From: Diospyros lotus
Taxonomy: Eukaryota > Streptophyta > Magnoliopsida > Ericales > Ebenaceae
Reading direction: 5' to 3'
DNA length: 64,000 nt
Assembly: GCF_014633365.1 (NCBI RefSeq)
Contig: NC_068350.1
Location: forward strand, 26,706,119-26,770,118
The notes under the pieces were generated by a model. That model was not told the origin of the DNA, did no database searches, and saw only the letters and a program-made list of their open reading frames with translations. Positions 47,924-60,118 of this stretch are shown here, piece after piece. A program made the translations under genes and the position numbers. Numbering within the stretch: position 1 is the stretch's first letter; the number at the start of each line of letters is the position of its first letter.

Positions 47924-48753
47924 CTATTGTACCACCAATTGTGAATCGCTATGGGCCATCAGGTTTTTGACCTCTAATTTTTCTACTAACTTCATTCCAA
48001 CTAACAATGCTTCATATTCTGCTGTATTGTTCGAGCTAGGGAAGATGAAGTGTAGGGAGTACTCTAACATCTCCTTCTCGGGGGAGATTAATACAACCCC
48101 CGCCCCGTTTCCTTTGGCGTTAGATGCCTTGTCCACAAACAACATCCATGCTTCCGGGCAAGCTTTTTCTGCCGCGGGTGAGTGAGTGCACTCCACTATG
48201 AAGTCCGCCAACGCTTGTCCTTTTATTGCCTTCCTGGGTTTGAAGCAGATATCGTATTCGCTAAGTTCAACTGCCTACTTAGTCAGCCTTCATGAACACT
48301 CTGGCTTTTGTAGAATCTGTCTTAACGGTTGATCTGTCAATACTGTTACGGCGTGGGCTTGAAAGTAGGCTCTCAATTTTCTTGCCGCCATTACCAAGGC
48401 CAAAGTCACCCTTTCAGCGTGGGGACACCGCGTCTCTGCTCCCTGTAACACTTTGCTTATGTAGTATACCGGGCTGTCAATCTGGCCAAGTTGTTTGATG
48501 AGAACGGCACTCACCGCCTGATGGCTGATCCGAAGGTATACGCATAATTTTTCTCCGACTTTCGGCCATGTCAATAGAGGAATCTCCTTAAGGTATGCTT
48601 TCAACTCTTGGAAAGCTTTCTTGCACTCAGGAGTCCACTGAAAGCTCTTGCCCCCTTTTAAAGCCTTGCAGAAAGGGAGGCTGCGCTCATCTTGCTTGGA
48701 AAGGAATCTGCCCAAGGCCGTCAGTCGATCGTTCAATCTTTGAACTTCTTTTA
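47924..48753 (-). pseudogene. Tat pol: RT connection and RNase H
   Basis: 48290-48736 encodes the RT thumb/connection and first RNase H-like segment (FQWTPECKKAFQELK, VYYISKVLQGAETRC). 47924-48211 encodes a second RNase H domain (LFVDKASNAKGNGAGVVLI, NNTAEYEALLVGM, AHSDSQLVV) that keeps the Asp, Glu, Asp catalytic pattern. Dual RNase H is typical of Tat elements. Stops interrupt the frame. Confidence 0.85.
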
Positions 48754-49338
48754 CAGAGGATGGTGTTGTTTTACTTTTATATACTTAGTTTTGATGATGA
48801 AAAATAATATTTTATTTAATCCCTAAGTTATGAATCAAGGTTGTGGTTTTCAACATAAATCAATTCAATATCAAGTATTATTTTGTGAGAATGAAAACCA
48901 AATGAATTTCAAGTATCGAGAATTCAAAGTCATATTTTTCTAAGTCTGGAAGGTTAGAGCACCTTATAAGGAGACATATATAAAAATGTTTTAGTTTTAG
49001 AAAACTAACTCCCGGTAATTCAATAGTTAACATTCATTAGTGATAAAATGATTTTTAACGAATTTTTCAAGAAATAGAAAGTGTATATCTTAGAGGTGGT
49101 AAAATCGCAAAATCCTAACTTCCTACTAAAATCCAAATTCTACTTTTTTATTCTTATGGATTTTGATTTTTTTGATATTTTTATTGAATCCAAATGGGGG
49201 GTACTTTCTTATTTACATTTATGTATTAAAGTAAATGGAAGGTAAAATATAAATTAAACAAAATGTGGTGATGTTTTGTATTAATTAAGTGTGCTTCTCA
49301 TGTTATCTGTTAAGTTTCCAGATTTTCTAAGAAGATAA

Positions 49339-49669
49339 TCGACTATGTTGTTTAGTGCTGTCGACTATGTATAAGGATAGTCGACTATGCTGATTTGATC
49401 TGTCGACTATTTAAGGCTTCCGTCGACTATTTTTGTATCTGTCGACTATCAAGTAAGGATAGTCGACTATGGCTTTTCATCTGTCGACTATTTTTGTTCA
49501 CAAAATTCAAAATTTTCTTCACATTTTTGCAATAGTCGACTATGCATATGTATCTGTCGACTATGGGATTTTTGTGTTATAAGATAGTCGACTATGTGTT
49601 TTTGTCTGTCGACTATGTTTTGTTTTATTTGTAAAAATAGTCAACTATGCATTTTCTTCTGTCGACTAT
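49339..49669 (+). repeat. Phased TCGACTAT array in the solo LTR
   Basis: Fourteen copies alternating TAGTCGACTATG and CTGTCGACTAT (one variant TCAACTAT). TCGACTAT starts at 49339, 49361, 49381, 49403, 49423, 49442, 49463, 49484, 49536, 49557, 49588, 49609, 49641 and 49662. Steps are 19-22, 31-32 or 52 bp, all close to multiples of 10.5 bp. Spacers are unrelated. The TATA box is about 90 bp downstream. Confidence 0.9.
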
Positions 49670-49755
49670 ATCTTTTACAAAAAGCTTCCAACGGCTAGTT
49701 TTTCAACTCCAACGGTCACAAACGGCTACATTTCTCTTCAATCTCTTGGGAAGCT

Positions 49756-49763
49756 TATAAATA
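49756..49763 (+). promoter_or_regulatory. Putative TATA box of the solo LTR
   Basis: TATAAATA in AAGCTTATAAATACAAG, downstream of the phased array and of the repeated CAACGG motifs (49688-49728). Confidence 0.55.
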
Positions 49764-50355
49764 CAAGTCATGGATGATCAAGAGAAGGCTAATGGATGAG
49801 AACGAATTGATCTAAAGAGTTCAAATCATTTTTACTCGAGCTTATAATATTTACGCCTTCACTGTTGTATTTTCTCTCCAAGGCTTTGTTGTTCTATCAT
49901 TGTAAATTTATTATTAAACCTTGTTTTCATTGTGAGAGAACTTGTAACTAAGAGTGTTAACTCTTACCTTATCTCTTTCATTTGTATTTCTTGTTATTTT
50001 CCTAGCTTGTGTAGTTAGAGGGCCCATTTGAGTGGGAGGTTGTATTTCCTAGTCTCGGACTAGAGGACCTACTCGGATTGAGTAGGGGGTTGATAGTGGA
50101 TGGTTTGAAAAATCCTTAGTGAGGAGCTAAGGTAGTGGATTAGGCTTGGGTTAAGCCGAACCACTATAAATCTTTGTGTTCTCTCTTGCTTATGTTTTTT
50201 GATTTGTTTATCATTGCTAGCTTTTCATTATCCTCACTTGCATTGAATTTTTATTTTCAATCAAAAGGATTTCAAAGTTTTAAATCAAGTTTTTAAAATA
50301 ACCAATTCACCCCCCTCTTGGTGTGTGCCATAGCACTTCCTGGTCTAACAGATGG

Positions 50356-51178
50356 GGGCTGCATGTCAATTACCGCTTGCAATTTTTCAGGGTTGGCCTC
50401 TATCCCTCTATGAGTGATCATATATCCCAAAAAGTTTCCTGACTTTACTTCGAATGTACATTTGTCCGGGTTCAGGTGCATGTTATTCTTTCTAAATATC
50501 GCGAAGACTTTCTCAAGTTGACTAGCATGAGACTCACCTTGCCTACTCTTTACTATCATGTCATCCACATATGCCTCCATCACCCCCCAGTAATTCTTTG
50601 AACATTTTGTTGACCATCCTTTGATATGTGGCCCCCGCATTCTTTAAGCCGAAGGGCATTACCTGGTAACACTACGTCCCTTTTTATGTTATAAAAGCTA
50701 TTTTCTCCGCGTCAGGCGGGTACATGCTGATCTGGTGGTAACCTGAGAACGCATCCAAGAAGCTTAATACATCATACCCGGAGGTGTCATCAACTAGCCT
50801 GTCTATTTGAGGGAGCGGGTAGGAATCTTTAGGGCAGGCCTTCTTCAAATTGGTAAAGTCAATGCACATCCGCCATTTTCCGTTGGCTTTTGGTACCATT
50901 ACAACATTTGCCAGCCATTCTGGGTATTGAACCTCCCTAATAAATCCTGCTTCCAAGAGCTTATCCACTTCTTCTTCCATATGTCTCAGTTTTTCTGGGG
51001 TGACATGTCTTTTTTTCTGCTTGACCGGCCGAACTTCTGATCGTACATTCAGGCGATGGGTCATAATGTCAGGATTGATCCCAGGCATGTCGGCTAGCGT
51101 CCAGGCAAATATGTCTGCATAAGAGCGCAGACATTTGATAATTTCTTCTTTCTCTTGACTCGCTAGTTGACTTCCCAC
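50356..51178 (-). pseudogene. Tat pol: reverse transcriptase, N-terminal part
   Basis: Has the RT fingers/palm motifs (WLANVVMVPKANGKWRMC, SFLDAFSGYHQISM) and the catalytic YVDDM box. Two in-frame stops near 50680-50690 and a frameshift near 50590, next to a C run, break it. Its 3' continuation lies beyond the solo LTR at 48753. Confidence 0.92.
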
Positions 51179-51238
51179 GCGTACTTGCCGGCCTTCATCA
51201 TCAGGGTTTAGAGGGATTGCTTCAAGCGGCTCTACCGG

Positions 51239-51925
51239 CTAAGGTTTGTTGGCCTCAAGAGTTTGCTTGCCAATCAACAAGGTCTCTTCGGTTAACGCTT
51301 TTCCTTTTTCCTTTGTACCCCGCGTGGAGCTCACATAACATACCCTGACTTGTTTCTGATTACCCCTTACTTGTCCGACCCCGTGAGGAGTGGGGAATTT
51401 CATCAGCAAATACCCTGGAGAGATGGCGGCTCTCATAGCATTAATGAGTGAGTGTCCCAATATCACATTGTAGGCTGAGGAGAAAGTCCTGACCACCATA
51501 AAATTCACCTGTCGGGTGATCACTTGGGGGTGGTCTCCGAGCATAACGGGTAACTGAATCGATCCGACCACCGGCATTGCCTCTCCCGTGAAGCTGTACA
51601 GAGGGGAAGCGACTGTTTTTAGTCGATCATGGGCGATGTGCATCTTCTCAAAGCAATTCCAATACAAGAGGTTCACGGAGCTTCCGCTATCTACCAGTAT
51701 TCTTTCAATCAGGTGCTTGGCAATGATAGCACAGATAACCAAAGGGTCATCGTGGGGGAGCGACACACTTCCCTGGTCTTCAGGTGCAAAAATGAGGGGG
51801 TCCTCGTCTTCTTGGATCTTCACCATCGAATTAACGTGTAACGCCTGGCACGCATATGCCTTTCTGGAGGAGGAGGAGTCTCCTGCCAAGTTTTCTCCTC
51901 CCGAAATTACATGCATCCTCTCCAT
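51239..51925 (-). pseudogene. Tat pol: retroviral-type aspartic protease
   Basis: The active-site loop LVDSGSSVNLLYW is preceded by a hydrophobic strand, and ILGHSLINAMRA follows as the second conserved block. It would process the polyprotein. Intact over this stretch. Confidence 0.9.
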
Positions 51926-52000
51926 AACGGGTTAATTTCCATCTTCTGCACCAGGTCTTTTTTCCTCCTTCCTCGGGTTGTTTCTTTCTCCTTCTCTTTG

Positions 52001-53839
52001 TCAAGGTGGTTGGTTTTCTCTTCTATTTGGGGCGTCATCCCTCGGACGTGTGGATCTTCCCTGACTGTTTCTTCTGGATTCTTCCCTCCTGCCTTGCTGG
52101 TTCTTTGGTTTATCCAGTATGAATTGATCTAACTTCCCTTCTCTGATTAGCTGCTCAATTTGATTTCGTAGTTCTCGACACTGTTCTGTGGTATGCCCCG
52201 GGGACTCGTGAAATTTGCAAAAGGAGTCCATGTTCCTACCCATTGGCTGGTTGGTGTGCAGCGGAAAATTGATGAGTCCAGTATGTGCAATGGAGGAAAG
52301 GACGGCGACCCTTGGCTCAGTAAGGGGTGTGAAGCTCTGGAATGGCATCTTAGGAGGCTCTTCTCTTCTCTGTATCTTCACTGATTTGTCTGACCCAACG
52401 TCGCTCGACCTTCCTCTTCTTTTACCTTCCCATGCTTCCAAAATTTCCATTTGGATAATAAACTGTTCGGCTCGGGCAAACAACTCAGTCATTGAGCTTG
52501 GTTCAATTTTGGCTAGGGATCTTCTGAGCAGGGCGTAGGTAGTTCCATTAAGCAAGGCGGATGTGGCAAGGCCTACTGGGAGATCTCTTACTTCTTATGT
52601 TGTAGCCCTAAACCTTTCAATGTATTGTTTTAGTGACTCGTTTGGCCTCTGTTGCAAGCTCATTAAGTACATGGCACTCTTTTTCTTCGGAACGTAAGCA
52701 GAGAATGCCTCCAAAAATTCTTTATTCAACTGTTCAGACGATCGGATATGCCCGACGGGTAACTTAGTGAACCACTATTGAGCCTGCCCTGCCAGTGAGA
52801 GAGGGAAAGCCTTGCATCTGGTGACCTCGTTCCACCCATGTAGTACAGCCATCGCGACGAAGTGTTGCAAGTGCCTCTCTGGGTCTTCATTCCCCGAATA
52901 CACTGGAAGCTGTGGTAGCCTGAACCCTGATTGTACTGGCTATCTTTGAAGCTCTTCAGATAATGGAAATCCTTTCATGGGCGCTTCCATTGGCGTCGTC
53001 CCGATTTGCTTCTGTTATAATACTTCTTCTATGAGGCGCTTGATGTCAGACGCCTTAAGTGTTTCCTTCTTTGCTTCATTCCTGCCGGGGGATGGAACAC
53101 AAAGAGCCCTTGAGTGGGTGCTTTCTGCCGTTTCTTCATACATGGGAGCTTTCCCCAGCCTCCTATCATGGATTCTCCCTGGATTCTCTGTTGATGGAAC
53201 TTGATCATTACACCTAGGGGTCCCGATTCTTATCCCTTGGTGAGGTGCCCTCGGGGGGTTGTTTGAGAATCTCCAATATCCTTCTACACCTATTTATCCT
53301 ACTTGGGGAACATGAATGTCTGGTATCAACTCATGTAACAGGACAGTGATCCCCTGCAATTTTCTCATACTCTCTTCATTACTCGTTCTGAGTTCATTGT
53401 TTTAGTTCTTCAGCTCTTCAAAATTCTTCTGTAGTTGTTCATAATCCGATAGTAGGACCGTGGATGGTGCTGCCCTTGAAGGCTCTGGAGGTACTAAGGT
53501 TACCACAAGGTTTCTCCTTGGAACTGAGGATTGTCCCAGGGAGTGTTGCTCTTGATTTGCCTGCATCACAGGTGGGATTTGTCTCCCTTGCTCCGAATGC
53601 TCCATAACACCCAATCCAATAGTCTGGCGACCTTCCAGCTTTGCTGGAATATTACCCGAGCATGTCTCATTGTCTAAGTGATCTTCCAAAAGTCCCCGTA
53701 TAGCAGGAAGCACATGGCTAGGGTCTCCTGTTCGAGAGCGAGTGTTCCTTCGGGTTGCATTAGGCGGATTTGCTAAACCGGTTGACTTTGTTCCCCTCGG
53801 CATCTTGTAAATGCCTAAGCTTTTTGTTTCGATTCCCAT
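52001..53839 (-). pseudogene. Tat gag
   Basis: The N-terminus starts just after the 5' LTR (first plausible ATG at 53839). The middle has the retrotransposon gag core (PERHLQHFVAMAVLHGW, RCKAFPLSLAG), and the C-terminal part has the Cys/His segment CKFHESPGHTTEQC followed by a charged tail. In-frame TAA/TAG codons interrupt the core between 52560 and 53400. Confidence 0.85.
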
Positions 53840-53853
53840 AGACGGTGCCAAAT

Positions 53854-54542
53854 TGTTGTTGCTAAAATACAACAATTAAAAACTTTTATGAGTGGAGTGT
53901 GCGTAAATGCCGTTGACCCCGAGATCGGAACAAAGAACGATTCTACATCCAGCTTCCGAAAGAACCTTACAAAATAATCTTCCGAAGCTAAGAATATATG
54001 ACGTCTTCCGAAGAGCAGGGTGGTCCTTCCAAAGTGTAGAGATGGCGAGCTTTCGAAGAATATGATGAGGGCTTCCGAAGGTGTTCTGACAAGCTACGAA
54101 TGCTTCTAAAGGTCTTCCGAAAAGATTGCTGCCCAAAGATGGTTGCTGAGGTTATCTTCCGAAGGTAATCTTCTATAAGAGAATGGTTAGAAGGCTTGTG
54201 GGACTTTTCCCACGAAGACCCTCCGAAGCTTAAGTCAGTACGGAAGGGACACTTAAGATAGGAAAGGAAACTAAGATCTTCGGAAGGTAAGTAGTTAGAG
54301 AAAATACCAGTGTTCGAAAAGATGACCCCCTTGTGAGTAATAAGCTTAGCCTTATATAGAGATCAACAATCGACCGTACATGACAGTTCAGAAGATATCT
54401 TCTGAACTTCTCAAAACCGATTCTTCCGAAGCTATTCCTTCCGAAGCTCAATCCATTCTTCCGAAGAATGCTTCCGTAGACGGCTTCTGAAGCTTAATCT
54501 GATTTGCTTCATGCACTCCATTCCGATTATTGGGGCACCACA
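53854..54542 (-). repeat. 5' LTR of the Tat element (family A)
   Basis: 689 bp, homologous to 41037-41738. It is followed in sense by ATTTGGCACCGTCTATGGGA (53834-53853), the usual primer-binding-site neighbourhood of such elements. The same layout occurs after LTR D at 61985. Confidence 0.9.
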
Positions 54543-55160
54543 GTTCTGCATACAAACCTATCACAGCCATGAACTGGTTGATATATGTCCAAGAATTGGA
54601 TCTCCCATAACCCATCATCTCGAGCTAAAACTCGCATAACATCATCTCGAGCCAATGCTCGCATAACAACCTCTTGAGCTGAAGCTAGCATAACGTCCTC
54701 TCAAGCTAAAGCTCATGGGTATACCCCACAGATAAATTCGCCCCGCGCATCGATAACCATGCAATGCAGCATATAGAGAATGCAATGGTGGAATAAGCAT
54801 CAACATGATACAAGGCCCCTATAAAACCAAGCATCAACCCGTGCTTCGCCCACGTAGACATACACATCCGATGCGATGCTAGTGCTTCTAGTGAGCCTAC
54901 AATGTTCATGCTCAAGCACACATATCATATGATCTACTCGAAGTGCAAACCTGAAGCCTAATACCATAATACAATGCTGAATAATAGATATTACCAGAGG
55001 CAGTTGACAGTTTCCCAGCCATCGGTCGACAACTTGTGACAGTGGGAGAAACGGTCAACAACTTCCTCAAGTCGGTCGATAGTGCCCTTCCGCAAGCATC
55101 CAAATGGTCGGTAGCTTAGCCAAACTGATCGACAGCCACTGCAACCAACACCTAGAAACC
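54543..55160. other. Host LTR-like DNA with four 27-bp repeats
   Basis: Four diverged units of about 27 bp (CATCATCTCGAGCTAAAACT / CGCATAA) occupy 54613-54715. The rest is non-coding. It is probably the continuation of the older LTR at 40458-41036 into which the Tat element inserted. Confidence 0.5.
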
Positions 55161-58100
55161 TATAATACCCCCAAATGAAAAGAAATTAATTCTGGAAGTA
55201 TTTTAAGAATTTTTGGGATGAAACGATTTAGATGATAAGATTTTACAAGTAACTCTTGAGTGGTTTAAAGAACTAAAGTCGATATAAAAACTAAATTAAT
55301 AAGTGATCGAATCAACTACAAGGAATGCCTTGAAACTTAGATATCTAAGAAAAAGAATATGAGATTGACGAGCGTCTTGAGATAAGTTTTATGACAATAA
55401 AAGCAATCAAAACATGGACAGTTTTTGGTGCAACTATGATATAGCCTGAAAAAACTAAATGATCGAGAAGGACTTTCGGAAAGTCAAAGAAATCCTGAAG
55501 GGGTTTAGGTTTTGCGTAAGGAACAACCTTAAAGTGGTTTCAGGATGAATCAAAGGTCTTATGAGGGTGCAGAGACGAAACTATATATACTTATCGAGTA
55601 AGTGTAAGTTATTAGTTTTTGATTTTAAACGTATTAATGCAAATTAATTTAATGTTTAAATGTGTAGTAATAATTAAAGAAATGCCAAATGGAAGTACGA
55701 AAAATATTGGGGGAATTTTTCTATTTATATTATATATAAATATAATATAATATACCATATATATACATGTTCGTGAAAGAAGAAACAAGAAGTAGTGAAG
55801 TAGAAGATGGAAGCAAAATTGGATTTGACTAGAAGCAGAGGAACTTGGCTTCCAAGCAACAAAAAAATATAATACTATATTATACAATATATAATACATA
55901 TATGGGTGTCGTAATCGAATTGAAAATGGAAGCAGAAGTAATTGGAGAAACTAGCGGTGGAGGAGGCTATAAATTGAAGTCGAAGTGGAGACATTTTGGA
56001 AAGAGATAGAGGTAAAGGATGGAGAGGTGTAACCCCCCGCTCCCACTTACGGGTGTTACTCGTGAACAATTACCCAAATTTTTCACTTGCCCGGCCTTTG
56101 GTGAAGGGCAGATCATATTTCAAGACTAAACGCCTTAGGTGGGAACTAGGCTCGTCCTTCCCTTCCCTCAACCCCAGGATTCACTAGTAGAGTTGGGCTT
56201 TAACCACACCGCATTTGGTTGAAAAGAAAACTCATGAAGACGCCCAACCGCCATTTTTCTTATTTATATTTAATTCTTTTTCCATCCAAGAATTTTATCG
56301 GGCTCTATAGAAATCACCATTTTAATCAATCCATTGATTGTACCAATTTTGGAGGAAAAACTCATCATTTTCAATTTTCCAAAATTTCGGCATTATTCTC
56401 CAAAATGCTCGAAAAATCCATTTATTTTGAAAATTCTTCCAGGGCCCAAAATCAATTAAGAATTGCCCAAAAAATTCCAATTTTTTAAAAAAATTGGCCG
56501 GCGGGGCTTGCTGGCGTGCCCAGGGCCTCGCGGGGCATTGGCCGCACGGGCTGGCCGAGCGCGCTAGCCGCGCACGGCTGCGTGCCCGCGCGTTCGGCCC
56601 TGCTGCCTGCTGCCACCTCCTGCATCTTCACTTCTTTTCTTTTTTTTTTTCTTGGGCTTTTAAACCCCAAATTTTTCCAAAAATTTAATTAAATAAAAGA
56701 CTTCACTTTCATCCAATTTTTGTCTCTATTTTTCCAACAAAATCATTTTATTTTACTTCTTGGTTGCTTCCCACAACACACCCAACAATGAGACTTACAC
56801 CATAGCTTAGGCTTCAACATGCCATAAGCCAACATCTCATTTTAAAATAAAATCAAATACTCCTAAGATATGAAATACACACATGATCTTAGGTTTTAAC
56901 AAACCATTAACAACCAAATACATTACATTACATAAATTAAATGAAACAAAATAGGCTACCCTAAGCCATACAACACACTTGAATCTTCATTTCCATGCCT
57001 CCACATGCCATTCCACCTTGTCTTGATTTTTCCCATACTTTCACAACCTATATATGAGGGTAAAAACCTCATGAGCTATTAAGCTCAATAAAGGTGCAAT
57101 GCAAAATAAATATGAACATAACAAGATTATATGATGCCAAATGTATGCAAGTGTGGCTAGGTCTCTTTGCCCTCACAACCCACCAAGGTTAGAGGCATCA
57201 ACCCACCATTTCAACCATGTTCCCAAACTAACCTATGGCCATAAGTCTCATGAACATAAAAGAACATGCCAAATGTAACATATACATTTATGAACCATAC
57301 TTACTACATATTGCAAGGCCACCCTCCCATGGGACCATCCCTTACCTTAACATTTTTCTCTTTGAAGCTTTAAATCCTCTTCTCAAGAGAGCTCCCACCA
57401 TCATCTTCTCCCATCTAAGATGACATTCCAACAAGCCACTTAATTTTACATACAAGCATACCAAAATGAAGAGAAGAAAATATAACTTGCCTTGATTCCT
57501 TCATCATCTTCTTTATTTCTTTCCTCTTCCTTTTCCTTTCTTCTTCAAGGATCTTCAAAATGGCCAAAATTTGAGACAAAGGCTCTCTTTCCCCTTATAT
57601 ACTTCTTTCTAGCATTTCAAGAATAAATCCTCACCATTGGATCTTTCCGCACTTTATGAGAGCAAATCTCATCCTTCCGAAGAAGCACAATCCAAGTGCT
57701 TGGCTAGGTTTAAATCTCCACCATTGATTTTTGGAAGAATTAATCTCCACCTTTAAGAGAAAACACACTCTTAGTGAGTTGGCAATCCATGCCATCCTCC
57801 AAGATCCACTTCTAGCCATTGGATTCATTCTTCTTCCAAGACTTAAGCACAACCATTGGATCACTCGGAAATTTCATTTTTATTTTCAATTAATTTATTT
57901 TGACTATTTTCCAACCATCACACTTGAGAGACATAATTAATTTCTTTCCCATTTAATTTAATGGGACCAATTTCCACCATTAATGCATGACTAATTTATT
58001 TTCTTTTGGACTTTTCTTTTAATCCAACACCATCATGCCTCTCATTAAATGCTTGAAAGACTAAAATAATTTTCTTTTGCATTTAATTTAATCTCTTATT

Positions 58101-59697
58101 TAACTTGGACCACATTAAGCCATGTGTCATTCCAAGACACTAAACTTGGCTTCCAAGTTCTAATCTCATCCTCCATGTGGCATTACCACATTAATTCACC
58201 ATTTTAGGGAAAATTAATTATTTTCTCGAATAATTCAATATCCACTATTTTCCCCATTTTCCATAATTAAATTCCTTTATGGAATCACTCCAAATTACCA
58301 AAATACCCCTCTCATAGGGCACCCTCAATCTCAAGGATCCATCACCTTCTCAAGGGTATTTTTGGAAGTTTTCTTACTTCCTTTCTCATTCTCATAACAC
58401 TAGGATTACTGGGTGTTACAAGAGGCAAAGTGAAAGAAGAAATTGAGAGAGAGAAGAGTGAAATTAGAAGTGAAGATGGTAGAGGAAGCGACGACCATGG
58501 CTGGAACAACAAGCAACAGTCGCAAGCTGTTGTGCGCGCGTGGCGACCATGCGTTCGTGTGAAGCAGCAAGCTGGAGGCGACCGTACGTGCAAGTTGCTG
58601 GTATGGTAGAAGAAAGAGGAAGGAGGAAAAAAAAAATGGGGGAAGAAGAAGGAGAAAAGAAAAGAAAACAAAAAGAAAAGAAAGATAAAGAAAATAGGAA
58701 ATACGGGAAAATTTTTAGAAAATTTTAGAAAATTAGAAAATTATGTTTTATTAGTTTTCTGAAGATTTTGGTTAGGAAATTTGTTAAGGTTCGAGTTTTG
58801 AGATCAGGGCATGCATATCGAGAAAAGTTCGAGAAGTTGAATTAAGGTGAGTGGTTTGCCACAAAACTTTATATGTGATATTACCTACTTAAGTAAGCAT
58901 GAAATTGCGAGGATTTGCTAAGTTTATGTGTTTTGTATGCATCTTGTCATACATATTCATTTTATATTACCTTAGTAAACGTAATATTGCATTGGGCATG
59001 ATATTATTAGTATGTTGATATTTGTGTTCTTCATGTTAAACATGATGGGGTGGGAAGTTGCCCTAGTAATGTAGCTGCATTTCCCCAAGGGAGTTTGCTA
59101 GATACCGCAAGAGTCTCTTGTGCCGTAAGTATTTGCCGGGATGACTGCCTAGGGTTCCATGCAAGTGTTAGAATGCTGGTGAAAGCTACACTAGGGTGTC
59201 TGTTTATTCATGTCCATGCATCATACATTCATGAAAACTGTTTTAAACCCTTACCTAGAAGTTTCATCTTCTACTTTGGATTTTGTCCCTGGGATATTCA
59301 ACGTTCCAGGCGAGACGAGCAGACAAAAGGGAAAGGAGATTGCTAAGATATGATTGTGTTGATAGTTGTGAGAATCTTGTTAGAAGTCATGTTTCAGCTA
59401 TTTTATGCTAAATTTGTCTGCTAGATATTGTAATAATTGTGGTTATTGGACGATTTTGTATGGATTTCCTTCATTTGAAATTACAATATTCCATTAGGTT
59501 TCGATTCTGCTTCTACAAATGATTAGTTTACCATTTCTTAACTTATAGTTGGGAATGTTAAATATGTATATGTTAGAAATTTTTAAATACAGTATTTGAG
59601 GCATTAAGAGATGGTATCGTGGGAAGAGAGAATATATTAAAGGGAAAAAAAAAAAATCCCAACATAGTGGCATGCCTTGGAAGGGCGAGTTGTTACA
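55161..59697. mobile_element. Solo LTR (TATAATACCCCC ... GTTGTTACA) with a nested solo LTR
   Basis: The outer ends are TATAATACCCCC (a likely decayed TGTAATACCCC) at 55161 and GGGCGAGTTGTTACA ending at 59697, flanked by AAACC and AAACT (4/5). After removing the nested insert the length is about 2.1 kb. No coding region was seen. Confidence 0.6.
56028..58420. mobile_element. Nested solo LTR with perfect target-site duplication
   Basis: Begins TGTAACCCCCCG and ends GGGTGTTACA, with AGAGG at both 56023-56027 and 58421-58425. 2393 bp, no coding domain. Perfect duplication and clean ends make it younger than its host LTR. Confidence 0.88.
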
Positions 59698-60118
59698 AAA
59701 CTTGCATACAATCACACCCGAATTGCACACACCACACCCCAACACCCACTAGGAATCTATCCCAACCTTGGTTAGGCATTATTCCATGAAGAAACATAGG
59801 GAGAGCCAAACCCTATCAAGGTTGTGGGAAAAACACTTCAAACTTGCCCCTTAAAGGAGCTTACAACCCAAAAGACCCAAAGATAACTAGGAAGTAGGAG
59901 AATCAAACCATGGAGAAGGTAAGAAGGAGGAGGAGCTTTCCTTAGACAGCCTGAGAGTGAAAGAAATGGGCTAGAAGTGCTCGATTGCAGCCTCCTTCTT
60001 GCTCGTCATTTCCTTATTCTTTCTTCTCTTCTTTCTTTCCACTGCTCAAGTAAACAAGCTTTGCCTTCAATCTAATGCTTTCTCAGCCCTTTTAAGGAGT
60101 TAGTGGAAGCCTTCTCAT
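59698..60118. other. Non-coding DNA, likely chromovirus 3' region
   Basis: No motif was recognised. It lies between the solo LTR and the chromovirus pol relic. Confidence 0.4.

Larger units (their letters stand above)
48764..50350 (+). mobile_element. Copia-type solo LTR inserted in Tat RT
   Basis: Starts TGTTGTTTTACTTT and ends TCTAACA, with perfect 5-bp duplications GATGG at 48759-48763 and 50351-50355. Removing it and one GATGG makes the RT reading frame continuous. 1587 bp, TATA box (TATAAATA) near 49756-49763, TCGA-core array 49339-49669. No internal coding region. The sequence just after the start (TTAGTTTTGATGATGA) and the C-rich end resemble SIRE-like LTRs. Confidence 0.9.
41037..54542 (-). 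mobile_element. Full-length Tat-lineage Ty3/gypsy retrotransposon, 13.5 kb
   Basis: The LTRs at 41037-41738 and 53854-54542 are direct repeats with TG...CA ends. The flanking 5-mers GTTCC (41032-41036) and GTTCT (54543-54547) form a 4/5 target duplication. Sense order on the minus strand: 5' LTR, gag, protease, RT, RNase H, integrase, antisense ORF on the plus strand, 3' LTR. Large size, gag with a His/Cys segment like CKFHESPGHTTEQC, and an antisense ORF between integrase and 3' LTR fit the Tat group (Grande/Retand/RIRE2-like). Coding regions are broken by stops and frameshifts, and RT is split by a solo LTR. The two LTRs are visibly diverged, including a ~14-bp deletion in the 5' LTR, so the insertion is not recent. 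Confidence 0.9.

Noticed and set aside
49339..49669. CRISPR-like array
   Set aside because: Motifs are 8-12 bp with ~10-bp spacers in a plant LTR with target duplications; no cas genes and no prokaryotic context.
53834..53853. Assigning a specific primer tRNA to the Tat leader
   Set aside because: The TTTGGCACCGTC region is in the right place, but I cannot match it to one tRNA with confidence without a search.
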